From the NCBI GenBank assembly GCA_934373235.1, contig CAKROW010000118.1:1-5423 (forward strand): 5,423 bases of DNA. The letters are read 5' to 3'. Shown here in pieces: positions 1 through 5,360 of the stretch; the first letter of the stretch is position 1, and each line of letters begins with the position of its first letter. Below the pieces are notes generated by a model. The model saw nothing but the letters and a program-made list of their open reading frames with translations, did not search any database and had not been told where the DNA came from. Made by a program: the position numbers and the translations under genes. Origin of the DNA: an uncultured Blautia sp. (GTDB taxonomy: Bacteria; Bacillota; Clostridia; Lachnospirales; Lachnospiraceae).

Positions 1-194
1 CTTAGTCCTACAAATCCTTGAATCATTTTATCATCTTCATACACATAGACTTCCGCTTGTGACATCATTTCTTTCACTAATTCATAATTACTTGTCCAAT
101 ATTGCTCAGAAATAAAATAATGTGCTTTTAAATTTGTCTTTAACCATATATCAGCAACTCTATTAATATCTATATTCTGCATCTTTCTGATCAT
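1..194 (-). CDS. GNAT family N-acetyltransferase, N-terminal part (runs off the left edge)
   Basis: The minus strand encodes 64 residues from an ATG at 194, starting MIRKMQNIDINRVADIW and reaching GFVGL at the window edge. The order (short first strand, helix with DIW, an AHYFIS segment, a WTSNYELV helix, then VYVYEDDKMIQGFVGL as paired strands) matches the start of GNAT acetyltransferases, closest to the YjaB-like group. Such enzymes move acetyl from acetyl-CoA to an amine; the substrate cannot be read here. The acetyl-CoA-binding motif A would lie beyond the edge, so activity cannot be judged. A GGAGAA ribosome site at 203-208 sits 8 bases before the ATG and supports this start. Base composition is much more AT-rich (29% GC over 1-180) than the integrase next door. 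Confidence 0.8.
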   Translation of the reverse strand, partial: MIRKMQNIDINRVADIWLKTNLKAHYFISEQYWTSNYELVKEMMSQAEVYVYEDDKMIQGFVGL

Positions 195-199
195 AACGA

Positions 200-325
200 T
201 TATTCTCCATCAGCTCTCGATTTCAGAGCTTCATTTCTAATACTGATTTTACCGTACTTTTTAGGCTCAGTCCATCTTTTATCCTCAGAGATACAATCAG
301 AAATGGTAGCCAACTTGGCTACCAT
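200..325 (-). CDS. possible 41-residue ORF or 3' remnant of a gene upstream of the GNAT gene
   Basis: A minus-strand frame from ATG at 325 to TAA at 200 encodes 41 residues, beginning MVANLATISDC and ending KISIRNEALKSRADGE. Its stop lies 5 bases before the GNAT ATG, and the GNAT ribosome site overlaps its last codons, as expected for linked genes. The C-terminal half has ordinary coding character (charged, Lys/Glu/Arg rich), but I do not recognise a family. The ATG is poorly supported: it lies inside a perfect inverted repeat and has only a weak GGTGA in front. The frame stays open upstream into the 3' end of the integrase. It may be the tail of a host gene cut by element insertion, a small gene, or chance. 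Confidence 0.3.
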   Translation of the reverse strand: MVAKLATISDCISEDKRWTEPKKYGKISIRNEALKSRADGE

Positions 326-328
326 TTC
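300..328 (-). terminator. perfect 12-bp hairpin after the integrase (weak terminator or recombination site)
   Basis: Bases 300-311 and 317-328 are perfect reverse complements around a 5-base loop (GGTAGCC core arms, AT-rich ends). It starts 29 bases after the integrase stop at 358-360. On the minus strand the outer arm ends in ATTTC and is followed by TGATTGT, so the T run is poor for an intrinsic terminator. Two inverted arms with a short centre, next to an integrase gene, could also be a core site for tyrosine recombination, though a 5-base centre is shorter than the usual 6-8. The structure is certain and its role is not. Confidence 0.5.
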
Positions 329-357
329 ACCACATATAACAATCAAACTCGTACTCT

Positions 358-1575
358 CTATTTTTTCTCCAGGGATTTGGCCAGGGTAGATAAAAGTGCT
401 GCCATTTCCGGATTTGAAAGAATCTTGGCTAATAATTCTGCATCAACATCCGTTGGAAACTCAACAGTCTTGCCGGCAGCATGGGCATGCATACTCGGAT
501 CCAGATCTTTTTTCTCGTAAAAAGCTTCTTCAAAGAGCTCTGCATTCTTCCTGCGGTCGTCATCAATAATATGCGAATACACATCCGTAACCATATTGAT
601 CTGTGAATGACCGGAGTCTCCCTGTACGGCCTTGATATCTCCGCCATTTAACTTCAGCTTATAAGTGACACTTGTATGGCGACGGCTATGAAACACAACC
701 GGTGGAAGATTATGCTCTTTGATCAGATCATTCAGGGCCTTACAAATAGAAGAAGTTCCTACTGGCAGACCAAATGGAGTTGCCATCACCAGGTTATAAT
801 CCATGTATTCCTCTCCCAGTGTTTCCTTGATCTTATCCTGGCCTTTCTTCCATTCTACTAGCATTTCTGCAACAGATTTTGGAAGAAATACTTTACGGAT
901 ACTGCTCTCCATCTTTGGAAGTTTCAGTACACGTACAGTTTTGTTCTTTCTGCTCTCCTCCGGAAATACCAGAATCACATCTTTTCCATGCAGTTCCTGA
1001 ATCGCTGCTTTATCAACTCTTTGTACTTCCTTGTCAATATAAATAAATGCACGGCCTTCCTCAATCGCCTCATCAGAGATATCAACGCAATCCCAGGTGA
1101 GTCCGAGCATTTCTCCCATACGCATGGAACAGGAAAATGCCAGATTAAGAGCCAGCTTCAAGCGCTCATCTTCACAAACTTCCAGTGCATGCATCAGCGT
1201 TTCTGCTGTCCAGATCTCACGCTTTGCGCTCTTGTACTTTGGAACAGTTGCATAGATTACCGGATTTTTGGGCATCAGTTCCCATTTTACTGCCTGTTGA
1301 AAACAGCTCCGAAGCAGTTTATGGATATCCCGGATCGTTGCCGGTGACACATACTCTGACTGTCGTTTTCCGGTGGCCGGATTGACCACAGCCGGAGTTC
1401 TAAGTAGTCTCTGATAATACTTTTCGATAAACCTGGTATTGATATTTTCAAGCTTATCCCCGCCAATGATCGGAACGATGTAATTATTGATCATGCTCAC
1501 ATTTGAAGAATATGTAGACAAGGCCCAGGCCTCTTTTCCGTATAAAGTAATATACTCCTCCATCAATTCCTTCAC
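358..1575 (-). CDS. tyrosine recombinase (phage/ICE-type integrase), 5'-truncated
   Basis: A 405-residue protein that would cut and rejoin DNA at attachment sites of an integrated element. Residues ~1-110 form the helical core-binding (SAM-like) domain, starting VKELMEEYITLYGKEAW. The catalytic domain spans ~120-345. Visible catalytic residues are R152 (SMRMGEMLGL), H296 and R299 (FHSRRHTS), H323 (SGHSQ) and the nucleophile Y333 (DVYSHI); a lysine near 210-212 fills the beta-hairpin position. The C-terminal ~60 residues are a variable tail. Relatives normally carry a further ~60-70 residue arm-binding domain before this point. It is absent, and the frame runs open upstream into IS21 sequence (to a stop at 1672-1674) without an ATG. 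The GTG at 1575 has no good ribosome site; an ATG at 1563 follows AAGGA with short spacing. The active site is complete, but correct site binding and expression are doubtful. It is probably a remnant. Confidence 0.9.
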   Translation of the reverse strand: MKELMEEYITLYGKEAWALSTYSSNVSMINNYIVPIIGGDKLENINTRFIEKYYQRLLRTPAVVNPATGKRQSEYVSPATIRDIHKLLRSCFQQAVKWELMPKNPVIYATVPKYKSAKREIWTAETLMHALEVCEDERLKLALNLAFSCSMRMGEMLGLTWDCVDISDEAIEEGRAFIYIDKEVQRVDKAAIQELHGKDVILVFPEESRKNKTVRVLKLPKMESSIRKVFLPKSVAEMLVEWKKGQDKIKETLGEEYMDYNLVMATPFGLPVGTSSICKALNDLIKEHNLPPVVFHSRRHTSVTYKLKLNGGDIKAVQGDSGHSQINMVTDVYSHIIDDDRRKNAELFEEAFYEKKDLDPSMHAHAAGKTVEFPTDVDAELLAKILSNPEMAALLSTLAKSLEKK

Positions 1576-1579
1576 GGTC

Positions 1580-3010
1580 TTACAATGAGGCGTAACTTGG
1601 TGATGCTGTATAGCATAATGCCTTTTTGCAGGCTGCTTCCAACAAGGCTTCTGAATATTTATCCGTAAGCTTCAGAAGTCCCATACAGCTTCGGTAGGTC
1701 TGTTGTTCCACACGTTTCGAGGTCAGTATCGCATTGACCACAGTGTATGTGTTTATGCCAATCCGCTCAGCCCATTTGCAGAACCGGTCGCCGTTCCATT
1801 CCAGATATTTCTGATGGTCTTCCGGCATATGTTCCGTGACAGTGCTGTACTTTCCAGGCCGTCCTTTCAGACGGAGGTGAGAGGCAATGCGGTTATGGTT
1901 GTAAAAAATTTCCATGGTGGTATCTGTTACTTTAACGTCAACTTTCTTTTTGATGTATTCATAAGGAACTGAGTATAGCATTCCGTCCACAGATATGTGA
2001 TAATTAAACTGAACGGTGGCTGTTTTCCAGTCGCTTAGTTCAAAACGGGAAGTGGGTAACGGTGCCAGTAATGGCTTTTCATCTTCAAGGAATAAACTGA
2101 GCCGGCTTCCCTCTTTCTTTTGAAAGAGCCTTTGGTTGAACTGCTCAAGCTTTTCTCTGATTGCACGATTCAATTCGGTCAGGGAGAAGAACTGTTCATT
2201 TCGAAGTGCTGCTGTTATCCAAGTAGAGATATTTCTTACTGTTCCTTCTGCATTCGGCTTATCTTTGGGAGTTCTGACCCGCGCTGGAATAATCGCTGTA
2301 CCGTAGTGCTCAGCCAGTTCCTGATAAGTTTCATTGATCTGCTGGTCTTTCCATCCACCATTGTGAACAACCGCTGTTTTATAGTTATCTGGTACGAGGA
2401 TTCTGGCAACACCGCCAAAGAATTCGTACATATGGACATGGGCATTGCTTCATGATTTCTGCTTCATATCCAGAAATGCTTCTACATATGCATACTGACT
2501 GTATGTCATCACACCAACAAATATATAAGCTTTGATGATCTCTCCGGTATCAAGATCAATGATTGTTGCCGGATCACCTGCCCAGTCAACTTCCACCTGT
2601 TCACCGGGCTTACGGTTGATATGCATGGTAGCACGTCGCTTCTGCTCATCCTGCTGAATGTGATAGCAGAACTGGGAATACATAAGTGGTTCATCACCAT
2701 TAGCACGACAGTCCTCCATGTACTCTGTCCACAGGAGTTTTTTAGTGACTCCATTACGGAGCAGTTCTTTACGGATGTAATCATAATCTGGCATCCGTTT
2801 AGTGGATGTGGTTTGTTTTGCAGAAGGGAAAAACTTTTCTGCAAGTACAGCATCTGTGTCATTTTCATCAAGCGGCCAGAAAATACCCAGTTCTTCCGCA
2901 CGCTTTAAGACACGGTTCACTGTCTTTTTTGATACATTGCAGCTGTGAGCAATGTTTTGCTGACTGAGATTCAGGCTTTTGAGTCTGAGAATCTCACGAT
3001 ATTTGATCAT
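1580..3010 (-). pseudogene. istA: IS21-family transposase IstA, broken by a nonsense codon and missing its C-terminus
   Basis: One continuous minus-strand frame from ATG 3010 to TAA 1580 is interrupted only by TGA at 2450-2452. Both halves lie in the same frame, so this is a nonsense change, not a frameshift. Residues 1-65 are the IS21-type helix-turn-helix (NIAHSCNVSKKTVNRVLKRA). The DDE integrase core follows: D142 in VEVDWAGD, D208 in ILVPDN, E255 in NAEGTV (numbering through the stop). The stop falls in DMKQKS*SNAHVHMYEFFGG, where IstA proteins usually have Trp, so TGG to TGA is likely. After YTASPSY the family similarity ends, and the frame stops within four codons at the junction with the integrase; perhaps 30-40 residues are lost. 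The helper ATPase gene istB, which normally follows, is absent. Translation would start well (AAGGAGGT, 7-base spacing) but should yield only a 186-residue fragment without the full catalytic triad. Confidence 0.93.
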
Positions 3011-3017
3011 AACTGTG

Positions 3018-3025
3018 ACCTCCTT
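3018..3025 (-). promoter_or_regulatory. istA ribosome binding site
   Basis: AAGGAGGT on the minus strand lies 7 bases before the ATG at 3010 and fixes that start. Upstream, a 5-bp inverted repeat (CACCA/TGGTG, 3038-3049) could be an operator. I see no convincing -35/-10 pair. Confidence 0.75.
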
Positions 3026-3079
3026 AAAATGTATTTACACCATTTGGTGCATAATTACATTCTAAGGATATAGGATAAA

Positions 3080-3130
3080 GGTTTCCACCACCGGAATGGT
3101 GGTTTCCTCAAAAACGGATTTACGGTTTCC
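3080..3130 (-). repeat. three GGAAACC direct repeats at the IS21 end
   Basis: On the plus strand GGTTTCC occurs at 3080-3086, 3101-3107 and 3124-3130, with 21- and 23-base steps, about two helical turns apart. IS21-family ends are known to carry several such repeats as transposase binding sites. The first two copies also flank a 6-bp inverted repeat (CCACCA 3085-3090, TGGTGG 3097-3102). The spacing and position fit a transposase-binding array; binding itself is inference. Confidence 0.6.
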
Positions 3131-3159
3131 TGAGTCTGGACAGTAGGGACACGGAGCCC

Positions 3160-3297
3160 GGATTATTCAAAGCTTACGTAAAAAAATACCATCAGACAGA
3201 TTCTGGTATACAGCTTATCTCATTAAACAGCAAATATTCGCCTATCAACGTTTCCTCTGAGTCCACTCTGAAAACATTCGGTAAAGTCGTGGGCTGA
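3160..3297 (+). pseudogene. 3' remnant of an S24 (LexA/CI-like) repressor gene
   Basis: A plus-strand frame ending in TGA at 3295-3297 encodes about 45 residues: GLFKAYVKKYHQTDSG, then IQLISLNSKYSPINVSSE, then TLKTFGKVVG. This pattern (AYVKKY with the catalytic-type lysine, a strand, LxSLNxxYxPI, a short acidic turn, GKVVG just before the stop) is how LexA/CI-type S24 self-cleaving repressors end. The serine half and the DNA-binding domain are missing because the frame runs straight into the IS21 end on its left and has a stop at 3076-3078 within it. It would have been the lysogeny or transfer repressor of the element that the integrase came from, which is inference. The short fragment leaves some doubt about the family. 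Confidence 0.6.
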
Positions 3298-3302
3298 ACG
3301 TA

Positions 3303-3351
3303 CAAAAGGCTGATGCAGGAGTGACTTCTCTCGCCACTTATGCACCAGCCT
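3303..3351 (-). terminator. intrinsic terminator of the XRE / repeat-protein pair
   Basis: Arms at 3341-3351 and 3307-3317 pair over 11 positions, with a smaller inner stem (CACT 3335-3338, AGTG 3320-3323), and are followed on the minus strand by TTTTG. One position pairs as G-U only in the minus-strand transcript and would be an A-C mismatch on the plus strand. With the T run, this shows it serves minus-strand transcription. It begins 4 bases after the XRE stop codon. Confidence 0.75.
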
Positions 3352-3355
3352 ATTC

Positions 3356-3574
3356 TTACATCTCTTCATACCCAAAAATTTCTTCTACTGATTTTCCAAA
3401 ATACTCTGCAATATCATACAGCAGCTGATATGTCGGATTTTTAAATTTATTCCTTTCCAGCCTGCTTATATTATCTCTGCAGTTTCCTACAATCTCAGCA
3501 AGTTCCGACTACGTAAACCCGGCTTCCATGCGAAGCTCCTTCAGACTAGTCCTCAGTTCTCTCACAGATAACAT
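3356..3574 (-). pseudogene. small XRE-family helix-turn-helix regulator, interrupted by an in-frame TAG
   Basis: The frame from 3574 to TAA 3356 has 72 sense/stop positions with a single TAG at 3509-3511 (position 22). Around it the sequence reads LKELRMEAGFT*SELAEIVG, then RDNISRLERNKFKNPTYQ and LLYDIAEYFGKSVEEIFGY, a standard XRE/Cro-CI helix-turn-helix followed by the usual YFGKSVEEIF tail. Family members have Gln at the interrupted position (FTQSELA), so CAG to TAG is likely. It starts within 7 bases of the end of the repeat-protein gene. ATG at 3574 follows GGGAG (3575-3579) with no spacing, while GTG at 3563-3565 has a 9-base spacing and is the better start. No alternative start after the TAG would restore the DNA-binding domain. 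Apart from the TAG the frame is clean, so the mutation looks recent or may be a sequencing error. Confidence 0.85.
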
Positions 3575-3580
3575 CTCCCA

Positions 3581-3898
3581 TTAATCATCATAATGATTCC
3601 AGTCTCCCAGGAAATTCCTGTCACTGTGTCCAATCTTGCGACCTCTGTCATCATAATGATTCATTCCGCCAAAGAACCCCGGTCTTGTTTCTCCAACCTT
3701 GTGACCTCTACTGTCATAATGATTCATCCCACCAAAAAATCCTGGCCTTGTTTCTCCGATCTTATGACCTTTTGCATCATAATCATTATACCCACCAAAA
3801 AACCCTGGCCTGCTCTCGCCGATCTTATGTCCTTTGCTGTCGTAATGATTTATACTTCCAAATAATCCCGGTCTGCTATATCCATCTTTCTTACTCAT
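3581..3898 (-). CDS. hypothetical protein built of 21-residue RPGFFGG-NHYD-GHKIGE repeats
   Basis: A 105-residue protein. After MSKKDGY come four full 21-residue repeats (residues 8-28, 29-49, 50-70, 71-91) and a 14-residue partial copy to the end. The consensus is S/T-RPGFFGG, then a variable residue, NHYD, a short charged turn, RGHKIGE. There is no signal peptide, membrane segment or cysteine. The pattern suggests short beta-hairpins with conserved Gly and aromatic residues, as in other small Firmicutes proteins with G-x-Y-D-x-x-G repeats whose role is unknown. The ATG at 3898 is chosen over an in-frame ATG at 3946 because AGGAGG at 3907-3912 lies 8 bases in front of it and the first repeat begins soon after. 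The XRE regulator follows within 7 bases, so the two are likely co-transcribed. I assign no function. Confidence 0.75.
   Translation of the reverse strand: MSKKDGYSRPGLFGSINHYDSKGHKIGESRPGFFGGYNDYDAKGHKIGETRPGFFGGMNHYDSRGHKVGETRPGFFGGMNHYDDRGRKIGHSDRNFLGDWNHYDD
3584..3877 (-). repeat. tandem 63-bp repeats, about 4.7 copies, inside a coding gene
   Basis: Full copies lie at 3815-3877, 3752-3814, 3689-3751 and 3626-3688, with a partial copy at 3584-3625. Each encodes the 21-residue unit. The phrase CATAATGATT on the plus strand (encoding NHYD) recurs in nearly every copy, and the two middle copies are the most alike. The period is a multiple of three, so gain or loss of copies would keep the frame. 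Confidence 0.85.
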
Positions 3899-3906
3899 TG
3901 TACCTT

Positions 3907-3912
3907 CCTCCT
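3907..3912 (-). promoter_or_regulatory. ribosome binding site deciding the start of the repeat protein
   Basis: AGGAGG lies 8 bases before the ATG at 3898. The upstream in-frame ATG at 3946 has no comparable site, so the shorter 105-residue product is preferred. Confidence 0.75.
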
Positions 3913-3970
3913 GATAAATGCATTCTCCATCGTTTTGCTTTGGCACCCCTGGTACCTTTAACTGATGATC

Positions 3971-3978
3971 ATATTATC
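3971..3978 (-). promoter_or_regulatory. candidate -10 box for the repeat-protein gene
   Basis: GATAATAT on the minus strand resembles a -10 element (GATAAT or TAATAT) about 75 bases before the ATG at 3898. No good TTGACA-like -35 stands at 16-18 bases, only T-rich sequence, so this is tentative. Confidence 0.3.
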
Positions 3979-3993
3979 TCAAAATAGGAGTAC

Positions 3994-4018
3994 AAAAATC
4001 CGCACAACCAACGGGATT
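3994..4018 (-). terminator. weak hairpin plus T run after the WYL regulator gene
   Basis: Just after the tandem TGA TGA stops of the WYL gene, AAT(C)CCG pairs with CGGATT around a 9-base loop, with one bulged C, and is followed by TTT. The stem is only six pairs, so termination is probably partial. Confidence 0.35.
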
Positions 4019-4020
4019 CA

Positions 4021-5010
4021 TCAGTCCATATAGTTCTGAATCACATTTTGCAGGTACTCTTTATACTGCTGCCGTACATCTTCCGGTCCGACAATCCGCA
4101 TCCCGGAGCCGATGCCGGTAATCCAGCCAAAGAACTGTGAGCTTACCGCCACCGACACTCTGGCTCTGAAATGATCCTCTCCATGAGGACACATCCATAC
4201 ATCATGACCAAAACGATCAATCACGACACCTGCCAGTTCATTTCTGCATTCCAGTGTAACTTCCGCATCTACACCGCCATACATACCAAACGTTTTCTTG
4301 GCAAATGCAGCCAGATCAAAATTTTTGAATGACTCTTCCCCTTTACGTTCAGCCTCCAGAATCTCTGTATCCCGCATTTTATCGACACGATAATGTTTAA
4401 TGATTCCGGCTGCTGCATCATAGGCCACCAAATAGTAATTTTCATCATCCCATGTCAATGCCCACGGACTGACAACATAGAAAGCGCCATTCTTTTTAAA
4501 CTTCAGCTCCTTCTTAACTGTCCATTCCGCATAATGAAATTTGATCTGTTTATTCTCATAAATAGCCGTGTGAATATAATCCACGTTATAATACACCGTT
4601 TCATTCTCTGTCTTCGGCCGGTTTACAATGAAGACATATCTGGAAAGCATTTCGGCATCTGTCTTACAGCAGAGCTTCTCCAGTTTCTGTATCAATTCTT
4701 TGGATTTCTTTTCTGTAATAAATTTTGAAGACTGAACCGCATCCACCAAAAGCTTCAACTCCGGCAATTCAAAATCCCGGGCACCAATATAATAGCCCGG
4801 GCACTTGCCTTTCTTCTGCTGGATATCCAGTCCGAATTTATCAAGAATTTCCATTTCTGTATAAATTGTTCTTCTGTCCGTACTGATCCCATATTCCTGA
4901 TTCAGAATTGTGCATAACTCCGATGCATTTAACATATGTTCATCATCGGTACGTTCCAGCAGGATTTCCATCAGATATAACGTACGGAGCTTCTGATCAA
5001 ATGAAGCCAT
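4021..5010 (-). CDS. WYL-domain transcriptional regulator (YafY-like)
   Basis: A 329-residue cytoplasmic DNA-binding protein of usual family length. Residues ~7-75 are a winged helix-turn-helix of the HTH_11 type (RTLYLMEILLE, then the recognition segment STDRRTIYTEMEIL and a wing near 60-75). The WYL domain spans ~140-220. Its motif is NYYLVAYD (191-198, Tyr in place of Trp), preceded by SPWALTWDDE and followed by IKHYRVDKM. The C-terminal WCX part spans ~246-325. WYL domains are thought to sense nucleic-acid or nucleotide ligands and control stress, DNA-repair or defence genes; the ligand here is unknown. GAGGTGAT directly upstream supports the ATG at 5010. The DUF1653 gene ends 65 bases upstream on the same strand, so the two could share a transcript. 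The sequence does not show what this regulator controls. Confidence 0.9.
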   Translation of the reverse strand: MASFDQKLRTLYLMEILLERTDDEHMLNASELCTILNQEYGISTDRRTIYTEMEILDKFGLDIQQKKGKCPGYYIGARDFELPELKLLVDAVQSSKFITEKKSKELIQKLEKLCCKTDAEMLSRYVFIVNRPKTENETVYYNVDYIHTAIYENKQIKFHYAEWTVKKELKFKKNGAFYVVSPWALTWDDENYYLVAYDAAAGIIKHYRVDKMRDTEILEAERKGEESFKNFDLAAFAKKTFGMYGGVDAEVTLECRNELAGVVIDRFGHDVWMCPHGEDHFRARVSVAVSSQFFGWITGIGSGMRIVGPEDVRQQYKEYLQNVIQNYMD

Positions 5011-5075
5011 AGCACATCACCTCATAATTTCACATAGGTCTTGCCCTTCAATGTAATTCTCTTTTTCTACCCATA

Positions 5076-5354
5076 TTATCTTGGCCAAAAATCTACCGGC
5101 ACTACCTCAAATCTATATTTCTGCTTCGCATCCGGATACTTCTTCCGATCCACTTCACTGCAAAACATATCGTACGGCCTGGCACATGTTTTATAAGGCG
5201 GATACAATGCCTGATAAATCACCAGCTTCTCATCATTTTCTGTATGCTGCGCAAAAGCCAGAATCCGGTACAAGTACTCCGCTGTTTCCAGATTTACATT
5301 TTCCCGTTTAAAATGCTGGACTACATCACCAATATGAAATCTACATTCTTCCAT
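5076..5354 (-). CDS. DUF1653 domain protein
   Basis: A 92-residue soluble protein that is nearly all one DUF1653 domain. The family signature is visible as GDVVQHFKRE, YRILAFAQHTEND, LVIYQALYPP, ARPYDMFCSEVD and YRFEVVPVD. The domain is common in Firmicutes and proteobacteria, alone or fused to other domains, and has no firmly assigned role; its fold suggests a small beta-rich module. The ATG at 5354 follows AAGGAG (5367-5372) with a rather long 12-base spacing. That ribosome site lies within the last codons of the upstream gene, whose stop is 6 bases away, so the two genes are co-transcribed and probably translationally linked. Confidence 0.88.
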   Translation of the reverse strand: MEECRFHIGDVVQHFKRENVNLETAEYLYRILAFAQHTENDEKLVIYQALYPPYKTCARPYDMFCSEVDRKKYPDAKQKYRFEVVPVDFWPR

Positions 5355-5360
5355 TTCGAA

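Larger units (their letters stand above)
1583..3151 (-). mobile_element. IS21-family insertion sequence remnant (upstream end kept, istB end deleted)
   Basis: The remnant holds istA and its upstream non-coding end. On the minus strand the outer end probably starts TGTCCCTACTGTCC near 3151, since IS21-type ends begin with TG and are followed by spaced repeats; here GGAAACC occurs three times within about 75 bases. Outside it lies an unrelated plus-strand repressor fragment. The other end is not an IS terminus: istA is cut and joined to integrase sequence near 1576-1590, and both istB and the second inverted repeat are missing. The element therefore cannot move on its own. The exact outer boundary is uncertain by perhaps 20 bases, and no target duplication can be checked because only one end remains. 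Confidence 0.8.

Noticed and set aside
212..230. 6-bp inverted repeat AGCTCT/AGAGCT near the GNAT start as a regulatory hairpin
   Set aside because: It is short, lies inside the possible small reading frame, has no T run, and is the kind of repeat expected by chance.
988..1347. Plus-strand open frame of 119 codons opposite the integrase
   Set aside because: It lies antisense to clear integrase catalytic sequence, has no ribosome site and resembles no protein family.
1576..1671. Possible in-frame N-terminal extension of the integrase into IS sequence
   Set aside because: The frame is open to a stop at 1672-1674 but has no ATG, GTG or TTG start, and its residues are out-of-frame istA sequence.
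2432..2452. istA split considered as programmed frameshift or selenocysteine recoding
   Set aside because: Both halves are in the same frame, so no frameshift is needed, and the stop replaces a usual Trp rather than Cys in a redox motif. A nonsense mutation is simpler.
189..3013. Shared ten bases TGATCATAAC at 189-198 and 3004-3013 as a direct repeat or attachment duplication
   Set aside because: Both fall on the start codons of unrelated genes (ATGATC preceded by GTT), the flanks do not match, and ten bases is weak evidence.
3593..3865. Plus-strand frame opposite the 21-residue repeat gene
   Set aside because: It is a repetitive mirror of the coding repeats. The minus strand has the ribosome site, sensible start and conserved Gly/aromatic pattern.
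3584..3877. Regular repeats considered as a CRISPR array
   Set aside because: The 63-bp units are contiguous with no unique spacers and keep an open frame throughout; they are protein-coding tandem repeats.
5081..5311. Plus-strand 76-codon frame opposite DUF1653
   Set aside because: It is antisense to a recognisable DUF1653 domain with a ribosome site and has no support of its own.
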